This document shows positions 45,982 to 54,072 of a stretch of DNA of 64,000 nt, piece by piece. The DNA lies in assembly GCF_900116135.1 (NCBI RefSeq), contig NZ_FOZX01000011.1:107479-171478 (forward strand). Direction: 5' to 3'. The position numbers were made by a program, and so were the translations under genes. How positions within the stretch are numbered: position 1 is the first letter of the stretch; every line of letters starts with the position of its first letter. This stretch comes from Saccharopolyspora flava (GTDB taxonomy: Bacteria > Actinomycetota > Actinomycetes > Mycobacteriales > Pseudonocardiaceae). The notes under the pieces were generated by a model. That model worked only from the letters and a program-made list of their open reading frames with translations, was not told the DNA's origin and ran no database searches.

Positions 45982-46986
45982 ATGGTCGGAATCAAGGACG
46001 TCGCGCGCGCGGCGGGAGTCTCCATCGGCACGGTGTCCAATGTGGTCAACCGGCCGCAGCTGGTGTCGGAGGAGACGCGGCGGCGCGTGCAGGCCGCGAT
46101 CGACGAGCTCGGCTACGTGCGCGACGAGTCGGCGCGGCAGCTGCGGGCGGGCCGCAGCCGCATCATGGCGCTGCTGGTGCTCGACCTCGCCAACCCGTTC
46201 TTCGTCGACATCGCCCGCGGCGCCGAGCAGGCCGCGCACGAGGCAGGGCTCAACGTGATCACCTGCAACAGCGGGCAGCGCGTCGACCTGGAGTCCTCGT
46301 ACCTGTCGATGCTGGCCGAGCAGCGGGTGCGCGGCGTGCTGCTGTCACCCGTGGACACCACCGGCGAACGGCTGCGCTCGTTCGCGCGCAACGGCATCCC
46401 CTACGTCTTCGTCGACCGCACCGTGCCGGAGGTGCAGGGCAGCTCGGTGGCCGTCGACGACGTCGCCGGGGGAGCGCTGGCGGCCCGCCACCTCGTCGAG
46501 ACCGGGCACCGCGAGATCGCGATGGTCAACGGCCCGACGCTGCTGGCCCAGTGCCGCGACCGCGAAGCGGGCACCCGCTCGGTGCTGCAGGACACCGACG
46601 CGCACCTGACCGTCCTGGACGCGCCCGCGCTGGACGTGGCCTCGGGCCGGGACGCCGGCGCCCGCCTGTTGGGCCTGAGCCCCCGGCCCACGGCGGTGTT
46701 CTGCGCCAACGACCTGCTTGCCCTCGGGCTGCTGCAGGCGATGGTCGCCGCGGGCGTGCGGGTGCCGGACGAGATCGCCATCGTCGGTTACGACGACATC
46801 GAGTTCGCCGGGGCCGCGGCCGTGCCGCTGACCTCGGTGCGCCAGCCCGCGCGCCGGATCGGGCGCACGGCGGCGGAGCTGCTCATCGACGAGACCTCCG
46901 GGGAGGCGCCGGTGCAGCACCGGCGCCTCGTGTTCCAGCCGGAACTCGTCGTCCGCGACTCAACGCGGGCGATTCCTCAGAAGTAG
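45982..46986 (+). CDS. LacI-family transcriptional regulator
   Basis: A 334-aa repressor. The N-terminal HTH is IKDVARAAGVSIGTVSNVVN with the hinge helix ESARQLRAGRSRI. The sugar-binding core has VLDLANPFFVDIARGAEQAA, VAVDDVAGGALAARHLVE, AVFCANDLLALGLLQAMV and AIVGYDDIEFAGAAAVPLT. The ATG at 45982 is probable. Its operon target is not adjacent: the upstream gene is an acyl-CoA ligase and the downstream ones are hydrolases. The sugar transporter at 13870 and the glycosidases are candidates only by function. Confidence 0.92.
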   Translation: MVGIKDVARAAGVSIGTVSNVVNRPQLVSEETRRRVQAAIDELGYVRDESARQLRAGRSRIMALLVLDLANPFFVDIARGAEQAAHEAGLNVITCNSGQRVDLESSYLSMLAEQRVRGVLLSPVDTTGERLRSFARNGIPYVFVDRTVPEVQGSSVAVDDVAGGALAARHLVETGHREIAMVNGPTLLAQCRDREAGTRSVLQDTDAHLTVLDAPALDVASGRDAGARLLGLSPRPTAVFCANDLLALGLLQAMVAAGVRVPDEIAIVGYDDIEFAGAAAVPLTSVRQPARRIGRTAAELLIDETSGEAPVQHRRLVFQPELVVRDSTRAIPQK

Positions 46987-47066
46987 CCGATCCACATCGC
47001 GCCGACGGTCAGGAACGTCGCGATCGAGAGTGTCGCCGTGATCACTTCGGCGTGTCGTGCGGTCAT
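46977..47066 (-). CDS. Possible 29-aa single-helix membrane peptide
   Basis: The frame opens MTARHAEV and continues as a hydrophobic helix (ITATLSIATFLTVGAMWIG) to a C-terminal YF. AAGGA lies seven to eight bases before the ATG at 47066. It overlaps the end of the LacI-type gene by 10 bp in convergent orientation. Size and single helix fit small actinobacterial membrane peptides, but nothing else supports it. Confidence 0.4.
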   Translation of the reverse strand: MTARHAEVITATLSIATFLTVGAMWIGYF

Positions 47067-47544
47067 CGTGGGTCCTTGGGTGCTCTCAGGTTCTGGGGGC
47101 GGCGCGGCCGGGGTGACCGGCAGCGGCCTGCGGATCGGCGAGGTGCCGGGACGGGCCGGGAGCGGGCGTCCCACCCAGGGCCGGGTGGCGGTCGGGCGCG
47201 CGTTGTGCCTGCCGCGGGCGTGCTGCCTGCGCGTGCTGCCGCGTCGCGCCTTCCGTTGGATCTGTGCCGTGCTCAAAACCAGCGTCCCCCTCGCTCGCGT
47301 CTTCCTGCGCCGCGCCCGCGGATGGACGCCTCCACCCGCCTGCGACGGCAGCAGCGGTGCCGTCCGTTCGGTCGGCATCGAACCGGTGCGCCTCTCCCCG
47401 CGCACCGCGCTGCTGCGTCCAATGTGTCATCGGGGGATGGAGAAGTTAAGCGTCCCTGTCCGGCGCGTCCGGAATTCGAGGGATTGCACCCGTTCGGCCG
47501 CCGGGTGATCACGGGCGGTGATCACGGTGGTGAGCTGCGCGAAC
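47067..47544. other. Intergenic region without supported genes
   Basis: About 480 bp. Open frames here are Arg/Pro-rich and have no convincing start signals. It should hold the promoter of the small membrane peptide on the minus strand. I see no repeat or RNA gene. Confidence 0.5.
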
Positions 47545-47580
47545 GGTTCGGGGCGGGTGCCGCGGCACCCGCCCCGAACC
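47545..47580 (-). terminator. Terminator after the 47608 hydrolase gene
   Basis: GGTTCGGGGCGGGTGCC-GC-GGCACCCGCCCCGAACC, a perfect 17-bp stem about 28 bp beyond the minus-strand stop. It lacks a clear T run but is extremely stable. Confidence 0.7.
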
Positions 47581-47607
47581 GGCGGTGGTGGACGTCTCGT
47601 CCGGAGA

Positions 47608-48222
47608 TCAGCTGTTCAGCAGCCGGGTGGCCGCCTCGCAGGCCTCGTCGGTGATGATGTGCTCGGTGCCCGGGTCGATCCGCAGGTCGACCTCGGCGCC
47701 GGCTGCGCGCAGTGACGCAGCGGTCTCCTCGACCCGGTGCCGCGGCACCCACGGGTCCTCGCTGATGCTGCGCAGCACCACCGGCACCCCGGCCAGCGGC
47801 TCGTCCACCGGGTCGGCGATGAGCTCGGGCCCGATGAAGCCGCCGGTGAACACGATCAGCCCCGCGTAGCGGCGCGGCGCAACGGTCAGCGCGCAGTGCG
47901 AGATCAGGCAGGCGCCCTGCGAGAAGCCCCACAGCACCACCCGCTCCGGCCCGAACCCGGCCCCGGCCAGCTCGTCGAGGCACTGCCCGAGGGTGCGCAG
48001 CGAGTTCTCCAGCGCGGGCTGGTTGTCCTCCAGCGGCTGCAGGAACCCGCCCGGGTACCAGGCGTTGCCCGGGGCCTCGGGCGCGAAGAACCGCGCCGGT
48101 GCCGCGCCGAAGCGGCCCGCGACCTCGCGCATCGAGCCCGGATCACCGCCGCGCCCGTGCACCGCCAGCACCGCGACACGCGCGTCCTCGCGCGAGGCGC
48201 CCCATTCCAGCATCGGCGACAT
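47608..48222 (-). CDS. Alpha/beta hydrolase (phospholipase/carboxylesterase family)
   Basis: A 204-aa serine hydrolase. Landmarks: VAVLAVHGRGGDPGSM (oxyanion region), VVLWGFSQGACLISHCAL with the nucleophile Ser in GFSQG, and DPGTEHIITDE with the catalytic His. The Asp lies in ISEDPWVPRHR. It resembles the small YpfH/Est family esterases. The start at 48222 was chosen at MSPMLEWG; upstream codons are in frame but unlike the family. It is followed on the same strand by a strong hairpin at 47545. Together with the next two genes it may belong to a catabolic set. Confidence 0.88.
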   Translation of the reverse strand: MSPMLEWGASREDARVAVLAVHGRGGDPGSMREVAGRFGAAPARFFAPEAPGNAWYPGGFLQPLEDNQPALENSLRTLGQCLDELAGAGFGPERVVLWGFSQGACLISHCALTVAPRRYAGLIVFTGGFIGPELIADPVDEPLAGVPVVLRSISEDPWVPRHRVEETAASLRAAGAEVDLRIDPGTEHIITDEACEAATRLLNS

Positions 48223-48318
48223 GCGCTCGATCACTCCTGTTCGACGAGGTCCAAGAACTCCCGGCATTGTGCCGCAGTTGCGCGGCACGGCCGGACCGGA
48301 GGGCGCGTGCCTCTCTTC

Positions 48319-49275
48319 TCAGCTCTTCTCGAAGGCCATCAGCCAGTCGATGACCGGTCGCACGGTCTCGTCGGAGTTGGCCTCGTAGATCAGCCCGTGC
48401 CCGTTGCCGGTGACGCCGCGGTCGGGCAGGTGCAGCCGCTCGGCGTCGGCTCCGGCGCCGCGCAGGAAGTCCACCACCCGCGGGGCGAAATCGGCGAACG
48501 CCGAGGCGCCTCCGGTGATCACCGCCACGGGTGTTCCGGTCAACCCGGGAATCTCGCGCCCCTCGACCTCCCCGGGCCCGCTCGCCGGGGGTTCGGTGGT
48601 GATCTCGGCGGCGGTCAGGCCCCAGGTGAGCGCGCCCATGCCGGGGAACTCGCCGAACGGCGGGCCCATCGGTTCCACCGCCGCGATCGCGGTCACCAGG
48701 CCGGGCCTCCGGTTGGCGGTCAGCCAGCCGACCGGGCCGCCCGCCGAGTGCGTCACCAGCACGGCCGGGCCGGTCCTGTCGAGCAGCCGGGCGAGCCGGT
48801 CGGCGTCCATCCGCTGCGACTCGGCGAGATCGGCGGGCATCGCGCCCATCGGCGCCACCACCTGGTCGAGGTCGCCGGACCACCGGGTGTGCCCGGGATG
48901 GTCCGGGCGGAACAGCGCCTCGGCGGCCTCGTAGGGGAACTGCGCGCCCATCGGCCCGATGACCTCCGGGTGGTACGGGGAACGCCCGTGCCCGCACCGG
49001 TCCACGACGTAGACCGCGAAACCGGCCTGCACCAGCCGGGTCGCCCAGCCCGGGCGCCCGTCGGGCGTGCCGGTCCAGTCGGTGCCCTGCCCGCCACCGC
49101 CGTGCACCAGCACCAGCGGCACCGGGTGCGCGCCGTCGGCGGGCGCCTCCCACTGCACGAACATCGGTCCGCGCTGGGCGGTTCCGGCCGCGGTGGCCAC
49201 GCGTTCGCCGGGGATCCAGAACTGGCCCCGGCGGATCGTCAGCGCGTCGCCGGGGTCCAGATGTGGTGCCGTCAT
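48319..49275 (-). CDS. Alpha/beta hydrolase
   Basis: A 318-aa hydrolase. The oxyanion stretch is LVLVHGGGGQGTDWTG, the nucleophile elbow VLVTHSAGGPVGWL and the catalytic His in DRGVTGNGHGLIYE. VYVVDRCGHGRSPYHPE is the usual post-strand loop. The ATG at 49275 follows GGGAAGGATC. It is 14 bp downstream of a two-domain VOC dioxygenase gene on the same strand. The pairing suggests hydrolysis of a ring-cleavage product, though hydrolases of this subtype act on varied esters. Confidence 0.88.
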   Translation of the reverse strand: MTAPHLDPGDALTIRRGQFWIPGERVATAAGTAQRGPMFVQWEAPADGAHPVPLVLVHGGGGQGTDWTGTPDGRPGWATRLVQAGFAVYVVDRCGHGRSPYHPEVIGPMGAQFPYEAAEALFRPDHPGHTRWSGDLDQVVAPMGAMPADLAESQRMDADRLARLLDRTGPAVLVTHSAGGPVGWLTANRRPGLVTAIAAVEPMGPPFGEFPGMGALTWGLTAAEITTEPPASGPGEVEGREIPGLTGTPVAVITGGASAFADFAPRVVDFLRGAGADAERLHLPDRGVTGNGHGLIYEANSDETVRPVIDWLMAFEKS

Positions 49276-49288
49276 CCGATCCTTCCCG

Positions 49289-50242
49289 TCAGATCTCGAT
49301 GTGCTCGAGGCGGCTGAAGATCTCCTCCCGCCGGTGCTCGAACTGCTCGGGCAGCTGGAACCGGGTGCCCAGCTCGTGCGGTGATTCGTCGCAGGTGAAG
49401 CCGCCGTCGGCGTGGGTGACGGCGAGCTCGAACAGCGCGCCGCCGGGGGTGCGGACGTAGACGCTCTTGAAGTACTTGCGGTCCTTGAGCTCGGAGATGT
49501 CGGTGTAGCCGTTGCCCTCGATCGCGAACTTCACCGCGTCCTGGTTGTCCAGGGTGTCGGCGTTCCAGGCGAAGTGGTGGAACGTGCCCGCCCCGTAGCG
49601 CCAGGTGCCCTGCTCGTCGGTGCGGTTGACGGTGAGCTCGAGGTGGTTGCCGTGCTTGGCGTTGCCGATCTGCAGCGCCGCCACGTCGCCCTCCTCGGCG
49701 AGCTGGCCCTGGGAGAAGAAGACCTCGTCGGCGAACTCCACCATCCGGTCCGGCGTCGCCACGTGCAGACCCACCCCGTGGATGCCGTGGATCGCGTGCT
49801 CCTGCGGCACCCCGTAGCCGGTGTGGCCCACCCGGGGGTCGTCGGCGTTGCCGACGAAGACGTACTCGATGCCCGACGGGTGGTGGAACAGCAAGCGCCG
49901 CCGGCCGAACCGCTCCAGGTCGGTGACCTCGATGCCGTGCTCGGTGAGCCGCTGGTGCCAGTAGTTCAGCGACTCGTGCGGCACCGACAGCAGCACCTCC
50001 CGCGCCTGGTTCGTGCCGCGCTTGCCGAAGAATCCCGCCTGCGCCCAGGGGAACGTGGTCACCACGCTGGACGGGTCGCCGGCGGCGTTGGAGTAGTACA
50101 GGTGGTAGATCGGCAGGGCTCCGTCGAACAGCACCGTGCGCTTGATGAAGCGCATCCCCAGCACCTTGACGTGGAAATCGACGTCCTCCTGGGCGTGTCC
50201 CACCGACAGCGTCACGTGGTGGGAGCCTTCGAGGTAAGTCAC
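49289..50242 (-). CDS. Two-domain VOC (extradiol dioxygenase-like) ring-cleavage protein
   Basis: A 317-aa protein with two glyoxalase/VOC modules of the kind annotated as ring-cleaving dioxygenase (MhqO/LinE-like). Likely metal ligands are His in EGSHHVTLSVG, His in GTFHHFAWNAD and Glu in GGALFELAVTH. The C-terminal CDESPHELGTRFQLPEQFE is typical of hydroquinone-type members. I preferred the GTG at 50242, six bases after GAGGAGG, over a TTG at 50248. It is paired with the alpha/beta hydrolase gene 14 bp downstream. Substrate, perhaps a hydroquinone, is inferred from family. Confidence 0.88.
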   Translation of the reverse strand: MTYLEGSHHVTLSVGHAQEDVDFHVKVLGMRFIKRTVLFDGALPIYHLYYSNAAGDPSSVVTTFPWAQAGFFGKRGTNQAREVLLSVPHESLNYWHQRLTEHGIEVTDLERFGRRRLLFHHPSGIEYVFVGNADDPRVGHTGYGVPQEHAIHGIHGVGLHVATPDRMVEFADEVFFSQGQLAEEGDVAALQIGNAKHGNHLELTVNRTDEQGTWRYGAGTFHHFAWNADTLDNQDAVKFAIEGNGYTDISELKDRKYFKSVYVRTPGGALFELAVTHADGGFTCDESPHELGTRFQLPEQFEHRREEIFSRLEHIEI

Positions 50243-50343
50243 GGACAACCTCCTCGCTCGACTTGCGCGCGCATGATCGGCGCCACGCTACAAGCGCGCA
50301 CGAGAAGCCCTCCACCGACAAATGTCCCGCTCGCGCAGGGAAG

Positions 50344-51708
50344 TCAGCGCTCCAGGATCGGCCTGCCGAGCAGGTCGAGGGCCCCGGTGATCGGGTCGAT
50401 GCCCAGCAGGCGGTCCGACGGCCCCAGCCGCACCTCCGCACCCGCGTCGACGCCGTTCCGGTCGACGACCAGGTGCGGGTCGGCGTCCACGCCGACGCCG
50501 AGCAGGTCGACCCCGGTGTGCACGGTGCCGTCGGCGACGGGTGCGGCCGGGGGCAGCGGCAGCGGGATCGGCAGCAGCGGCGCCTCGCCGTCCTCGGCGG
50601 GAGGCGCGGGCGGAGCGGGAGCGGGCCCGCCCGGGGCGGCACCGCCGGGTGCGGCCGGAGCCGGTGCGGGCGCGGCCGGGGGAGCGGGCGGTGACGGCGG
50701 CGACTGCGGGGAGGCGGGCTGCTGCGGTGCCGGCGCGGCCACCGGCGGGATCTCGCCGTCGTTGGAGGTCAGGGCGAGCGCGACCCCGGCCAGCACCGCG
50801 GCGAGCGCGGCACCCGACAGCGCCGCGCGGCGCGGACCGCCGACGGCGTTGATCGCCCCGCCGATCGCCCCGCCGCCGAGGACGCCGCCGGCGCCGACCG
50901 CGGCGAGGTAGCCGGTGGCGGTGGCGCCGCCGCCCAGCACCAGCGGTGCCACGAACACCCGCAGCGCGCCGTTGACCTCGGCGAGCTCGGCGGCCAGCGC
51001 CCGGCACCGGTCGCAGTCGTCGAGATGTGCTTCGACCTGGGCGGTTTCGCGCTTGGACAGACCGCCGCGGGTCCAGGCGCCGAGCCGCTCGACGCTGGCC
51101 CGGCACTGCTCCTGCTCGGCGTCGAGCTTGCTCAGGTGCACCTGCAGGAACGCCTGCTTGAGCCCTTCCCGCGCGCGGTAGGCCAGCGCGGACACGCCGT
51201 TGGGCGTCATGCCCAGCAGCGGTGCGACCTTCGCCGGGGACTCGCCCTCGATCTCGACGTGCCAGAGCACCATCTGCCAGCGCTCGGGGAGCCTGGCGAA
51301 CGCCGCCGCGATCAGCGACCGGTCCTCGCCCTCGACCGCGGTGTCGCGGAACGGTTGCGAGACGTCGATGTTGGGCACGGTCTCCAGGTCGTCGGCGTAC
51401 TGGAGCCGCTGCTGCTTGCGGGTGCGATCGTAGGCCGCGTGCCGGACCGCGGTGAGCACGTAGGCGCGGAACGCCGAGGTGGGGCCGCGCTGGTCGCGCA
51501 GCAGGTCGAGGACCTTCGCGAACGCCTCGGAGACCACGTCGTCGGCCTCGGCGGAGGACTTGGTGACCTGCCGGGCCATCGCGTACGCGGCGGCCACGTG
51601 CCGCTCGTAGAGGACCCCGTAGGCGCCCGTGTCGCCGTCGCGCACCGCTTCGATGAGCTCGCTGTCCCCGCGCTCCTGAGAACCCGCTTCCGTGGGCAAC
51701 GCCGCCAT
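50344..51708 (-). CDS. ECF sigma factor fused to zinc-binding anti-sigma-like domain, membrane helix and extracytoplasmic tail
   Basis: A 454-aa protein. Sigma region 2 is at about 20-95 (GAYGVLYERHVAAAYAMARQ, EADDVVSEAFAKVL) and sigma region 4 at about 130-185 (LPERWQMVLWHVEIEG, GMTPNGVSALAYRAREGL). An HC2 zinc motif lies at 228-235 (AHLDDCDRC). Small-residue hydrophobic stretches follow (255-290), with a clear helix at about 295-313 (ALSGAALAAVLAGVALAL). Next comes a Pro/Ala-rich linker and a roughly 65-residue tail (TGVDLLGVGVDADPHLV, ITGALDLLGRP). Sigma and anti-sigma functions are in one chain, so release may need proteolysis (inference). The start at 51708 has a GGGGGGGAC site. Confidence 0.88.
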   Translation of the reverse strand: MAALPTEAGSQERGDSELIEAVRDGDTGAYGVLYERHVAAAYAMARQVTKSSAEADDVVSEAFAKVLDLLRDQRGPTSAFRAYVLTAVRHAAYDRTRKQQRLQYADDLETVPNIDVSQPFRDTAVEGEDRSLIAAAFARLPERWQMVLWHVEIEGESPAKVAPLLGMTPNGVSALAYRAREGLKQAFLQVHLSKLDAEQEQCRASVERLGAWTRGGLSKRETAQVEAHLDDCDRCRALAAELAEVNGALRVFVAPLVLGGGATATGYLAAVGAGGVLGGGAIGGAINAVGGPRRAALSGAALAAVLAGVALALTSNDGEIPPVAAPAPQQPASPQSPPSPPAPPAAPAPAPAAPGGAAPGGPAPAPPAPPAEDGEAPLLPIPLPLPPAAPVADGTVHTGVDLLGVGVDADPHLVVDRNGVDAGAEVRLGPSDRLLGIDPITGALDLLGRPILER

Positions 51709-51773
51709 ACAGTCCCCCCCGCTCACTTCCCGGTGCCACCCGATTCCGGCACGGGAAATTGCTACCGCGACCG

Positions 51774-51791
51774 TGACAACGATGGTTGTCA
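51774..51791. promoter_or_regulatory. Palindrome upstream of the ECF gene
   Basis: TGACAAC-GATG-GTTGTCA, a perfect 7-bp inverted repeat 66 bp ahead of the ECF start codon. It may be an operator or the autoregulated promoter. The rest of 51709-51939 holds no gene. Confidence 0.45.
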
Positions 51792-51939
51792 TGGTCCGGT
51801 TTCGTTGTGCCTTCGTGACCGCGCGTTGCTTCGTTCGAACGGCGCGCGACACCCTCCGACGGGTGATGACGATAGGCGGAACACCTCACGGCGCGAGCAC
51901 TCGGTGATCACGATCGAGGCGGGGGTCACCCCGTCCGGG

Positions 51940-52599
51940 TCAGGTGGTGCTTGGCAGCACGTGCACCCAGTTACCGGCGTCGGTGAACACCAGGCCGCAT
52001 TCGCGCAGGTCCGACAGCCGCGCGTGCACCTGCGGCCCGAAGCGCGCCGACAGCACCGCCAGCGGGCACGGCGCCTCCAGGTAGCGCAGCAGTTCCGCGC
52101 CCGGGCCCGCGAAGACGTACTCGTGCCTGCCGAAGCGCGGGCGATCGTCGAGCACCACCAGCGCGTCCCCGTCGGCGAAGACCTCCAGCGTTCCGGCCGG
52201 GTGCTCGCGGCGCCACGTCGCGACCCCGGCCAGCAGCGCCGTCTCGGTCTCGGCGGAGATGCCGTCGCCGCTGCGCTCGGCACCCGACATCGGCGGCAGG
52301 TGGTGCAGCGCGGGGAACTGCGCGAGCACCCGGGAGTAGGCCCGGTCGGTCTCACCGGGGAACCCGTAGCGGTAGCGCCACTCCACCGACAGCCCGAGGG
52401 TCCGCGCGTCGCGCAGCATCCGGACGTTCCCGCAGCCCTCGGCGGCGCTGCCCGCCAGCCGCAGCACCCGCGTGCTCAGGTTGTCGATGCCGGGGCGCAA
52501 CCGGTGAAAACCCGTGTCGCGCAACCGTGACAGGCGCTCGAAGGACACCTCGGTTCTGGCCTCGGTCTGCGACCGCATCGGTCCCGCAACACCTTTCAC
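51940..52599 (-). pseudogene. C-terminal remnant of a RiPP-maturation radical SAM protein
   Basis: A 219-aa frame matching only the second half of the B12-binding radical SAM family known as RiPP maturation radical SAM protein 1. Landmarks are RLRPGIDNLSTRVLRL (usual QPGIESLST), VRMLRDARTLGLSVEWRY, RYGFPGETDRAYSRVL, ALHHLPPM, and the terminal winged-helix-like part ending ECGLVFTDAGNWVHVL. The cobalamin domain and the CxxxCxxC cluster motif are absent, and no such sequence is found upstream, where the GH10 gene lies at 52718. With no cluster it cannot do radical chemistry. It is a decay product of a lost RiPP locus, or a retained accessory fragment. No precursor peptide was seen. Confidence 0.75.
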
Positions 52600-52717
52600 G
52601 CTCAGGCGTGGTGGGGCGGCCCGATGCCGCCCCGCTCGCGCGCTCGTGGTCCGGACGCCGCCGGACCCGCAGTCCGGTTCACCGTGCCAGGTTCCGCCGA
52701 CCGAAACCAGACGAGGT

Positions 52718-53854
52718 TCACCCGGACGTCGTCATCCCTTCGTTCTCGGCTTTCCCGCTTTTCGGCCCCGCTTCGGACAGGGTGCGCAGCAGCGCGTCGT
52801 AGGCGGGCTTGGGGGTGAAGTCGTCCCAGTAGATCGTCGCCGCGCCCTGGTTCGGGAAGGTGCCCGGAACCCAGGAGTACTTGTCCGGCAGTCCCCACAC
52901 GGTGAACGAGTGGCAGGTGGTGACGTCCAGGCAGGACCGCAGCGCGCGGGCGTAGTAGTCGGCCTGCTCGGCCAGCTGCTGCTCGGTCGGTGCGCCGCCG
53001 TCCGGCAGGGTCATCCGCACGTCCAGCTCGGTGATCGAGGTCTCCAGGCCGAGGTCGGCGAAGCGCTGCAGGTTCGGGGTGAGGTCGGCGGGGAAGCCGT
53101 CGTCGAGGTTGAGGTGTGCTTGCGCCGAGAAGCCCTGCACCGGGACGCCTTGGGCGAGCAGCTCCTGGATCAGCGCGTAGTAGGCGTCGCTCTTGGCGTT
53201 GTCGCTCTCCACGCCGTAGTCGTTGAAGAACAGCTTCGCCTGCGGGTCGGCCTCGTGGGCCCAGCGGAAGGCGTCGGCGATGATGCCCGGGCCGAGCTCG
53301 CGGATCCAGATGTTGTCGGTGGTGCGCAGGTTCCCGTTCTCGTCGAAGATCTCGTTGGCCACGTCCCACTGCTGGATCTTGCCCGCGTAGCGGCCGACGA
53401 CGGTGCTGATGTGGTCGTGCAGGATCTCGCGCAGCTCCTCGGGCGAGAAGTCGCCGTTCTCCAGCCAGTCCGGGTTCTGGCTGTGCCACAGCAGGGTGTG
53501 CCCGCGCATCACCTGGCCGTGCTGGTGGGCGAAGTCCACGATGGAGTCGGCGACGCCGAAGTTGTAGGTGTCGCGCGCGGGGTGGATGTACTCCCACTTC
53601 ATCTGGTTCTCGGGCGACAGCGAGCTGAACTCGCGGCCTAGGACGTCGCGGTAGGGCTGGTCCGAGCTGAACGGGTCGGGGTAGGGCGCCTCGTCGTGGT
53701 GGCCGCCGCCGGCGACGGCCGAACCGATGACCAGCCCGTCGGGCGCGGCGTCGCGCAGCGTCTCGGCCTGCGACGGCGCGGGTGCGGCCTGGGCGTAGGC
53801 GGGCAGCAGCATGAGCGCCGCTGCGGCGGCGGGGACGAGGCGAATGGGCTTCAT
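52718..53854 (-). CDS. Secreted GH10 endo-beta-1,4-xylanase
   Basis: A 378-aa enzyme with a signal peptide (KPIRLVPAAAAALMLLPAYA, then QAAPAP). GH10 landmarks: ENQMKWEYIHP; QVMRGHTLLWHSQNPDWL; IQQWDVANEIFDENG, the acid/base Glu; AKLFFNDYGVES; and LETSITELDVRM, the nucleophile Glu. WGLPDKYSWVPG follows. There is no carbohydrate-binding module. The ATG at 53854 is behind GGGAG. The product would release xylo-oligosaccharides outside the cell for the xylose genes at 57-61 kb. The promoter carries the palindrome core shared with the GH3/GH30 pair. Confidence 0.95.
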   Translation of the reverse strand: MKPIRLVPAAAAALMLLPAYAQAAPAPSQAETLRDAAPDGLVIGSAVAGGGHHDEAPYPDPFSSDQPYRDVLGREFSSLSPENQMKWEYIHPARDTYNFGVADSIVDFAHQHGQVMRGHTLLWHSQNPDWLENGDFSPEELREILHDHISTVVGRYAGKIQQWDVANEIFDENGNLRTTDNIWIRELGPGIIADAFRWAHEADPQAKLFFNDYGVESDNAKSDAYYALIQELLAQGVPVQGFSAQAHLNLDDGFPADLTPNLQRFADLGLETSITELDVRMTLPDGGAPTEQQLAEQADYYARALRSCLDVTTCHSFTVWGLPDKYSWVPGTFPNQGAATIYWDDFTPKPAYDALLRTLSEAGPKSGKAENEGMTTSG

Positions 53855-53890
53855 CGCGGGCTCCCGTGTTCGTCGACGTTGGCCGAACAG

Positions 53891-53908
53891 TTTCCGAAAC
53901 ATTTCTGT
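53891..53908. promoter_or_regulatory. Xylanase operator (same core as 7281-7296)
   Basis: Plus strand reads TTTCCGAAACATTTCTGT; on the minus strand the core is CAGAAATGTTTCGG, sharing GAAATGTTTCGGA with the GH3/GH30 site. It begins 37 bp upstream of the xylanase start codon. Further TTCGAAAC and ACTTTCGGAA elements occur at 53942-53972. Confidence 0.65.
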
Positions 53909-54005
53909 ACTCTCGCGATTTCGAAGATTAGAGTTGCGTCGTTCGAAACGTCAAGAATCGCAACTTTCGGAATGCGCGGCGGCAACGCGGTGCAGGAGCG
54001 GAAAA

Positions 54006-54029
54006 CTCCCGGGCACGGATGCCCGGGAG
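54006..54029 (-). terminator. Terminator after ion channel gene
   Basis: CTCCCGGGCA-CGGA-TGCCCGGGAG, a perfect 10-bp stem. On the minus strand it is followed by TTTTCCGC, a classic intrinsic terminator. It lies between the channel gene and the xylanase promoter. Confidence 0.85.
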
Positions 54030-54048
54030 GCGTGGTGGAGCTTCGTTT

Positions 54049-54066
54049 GCAGAAATGTTTCGGGCC
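54049..54066. promoter_or_regulatory. Third copy of the glycosidase operator core
   Basis: GCAGAAATGTTTCGGGCC. Its 14-base core CAGAAATGTTTCGG is identical to the complement of the xylanase site, in opposite orientation, about 150 bp further upstream and just after the channel gene stop. It could be an auxiliary site for DNA looping at the xylanase promoter. Confidence 0.45.
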
Positions 54067-54072
54067 GGGGTG

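Noticed and set aside
45982..46986. LacI protein as the regulator of the glycosidase palindrome
   Set aside because: No evidence beyond family; the palindrome differs from the usual LacI CG-centred form, and the ROK protein is an equal candidate. Kept as a test, not a call.
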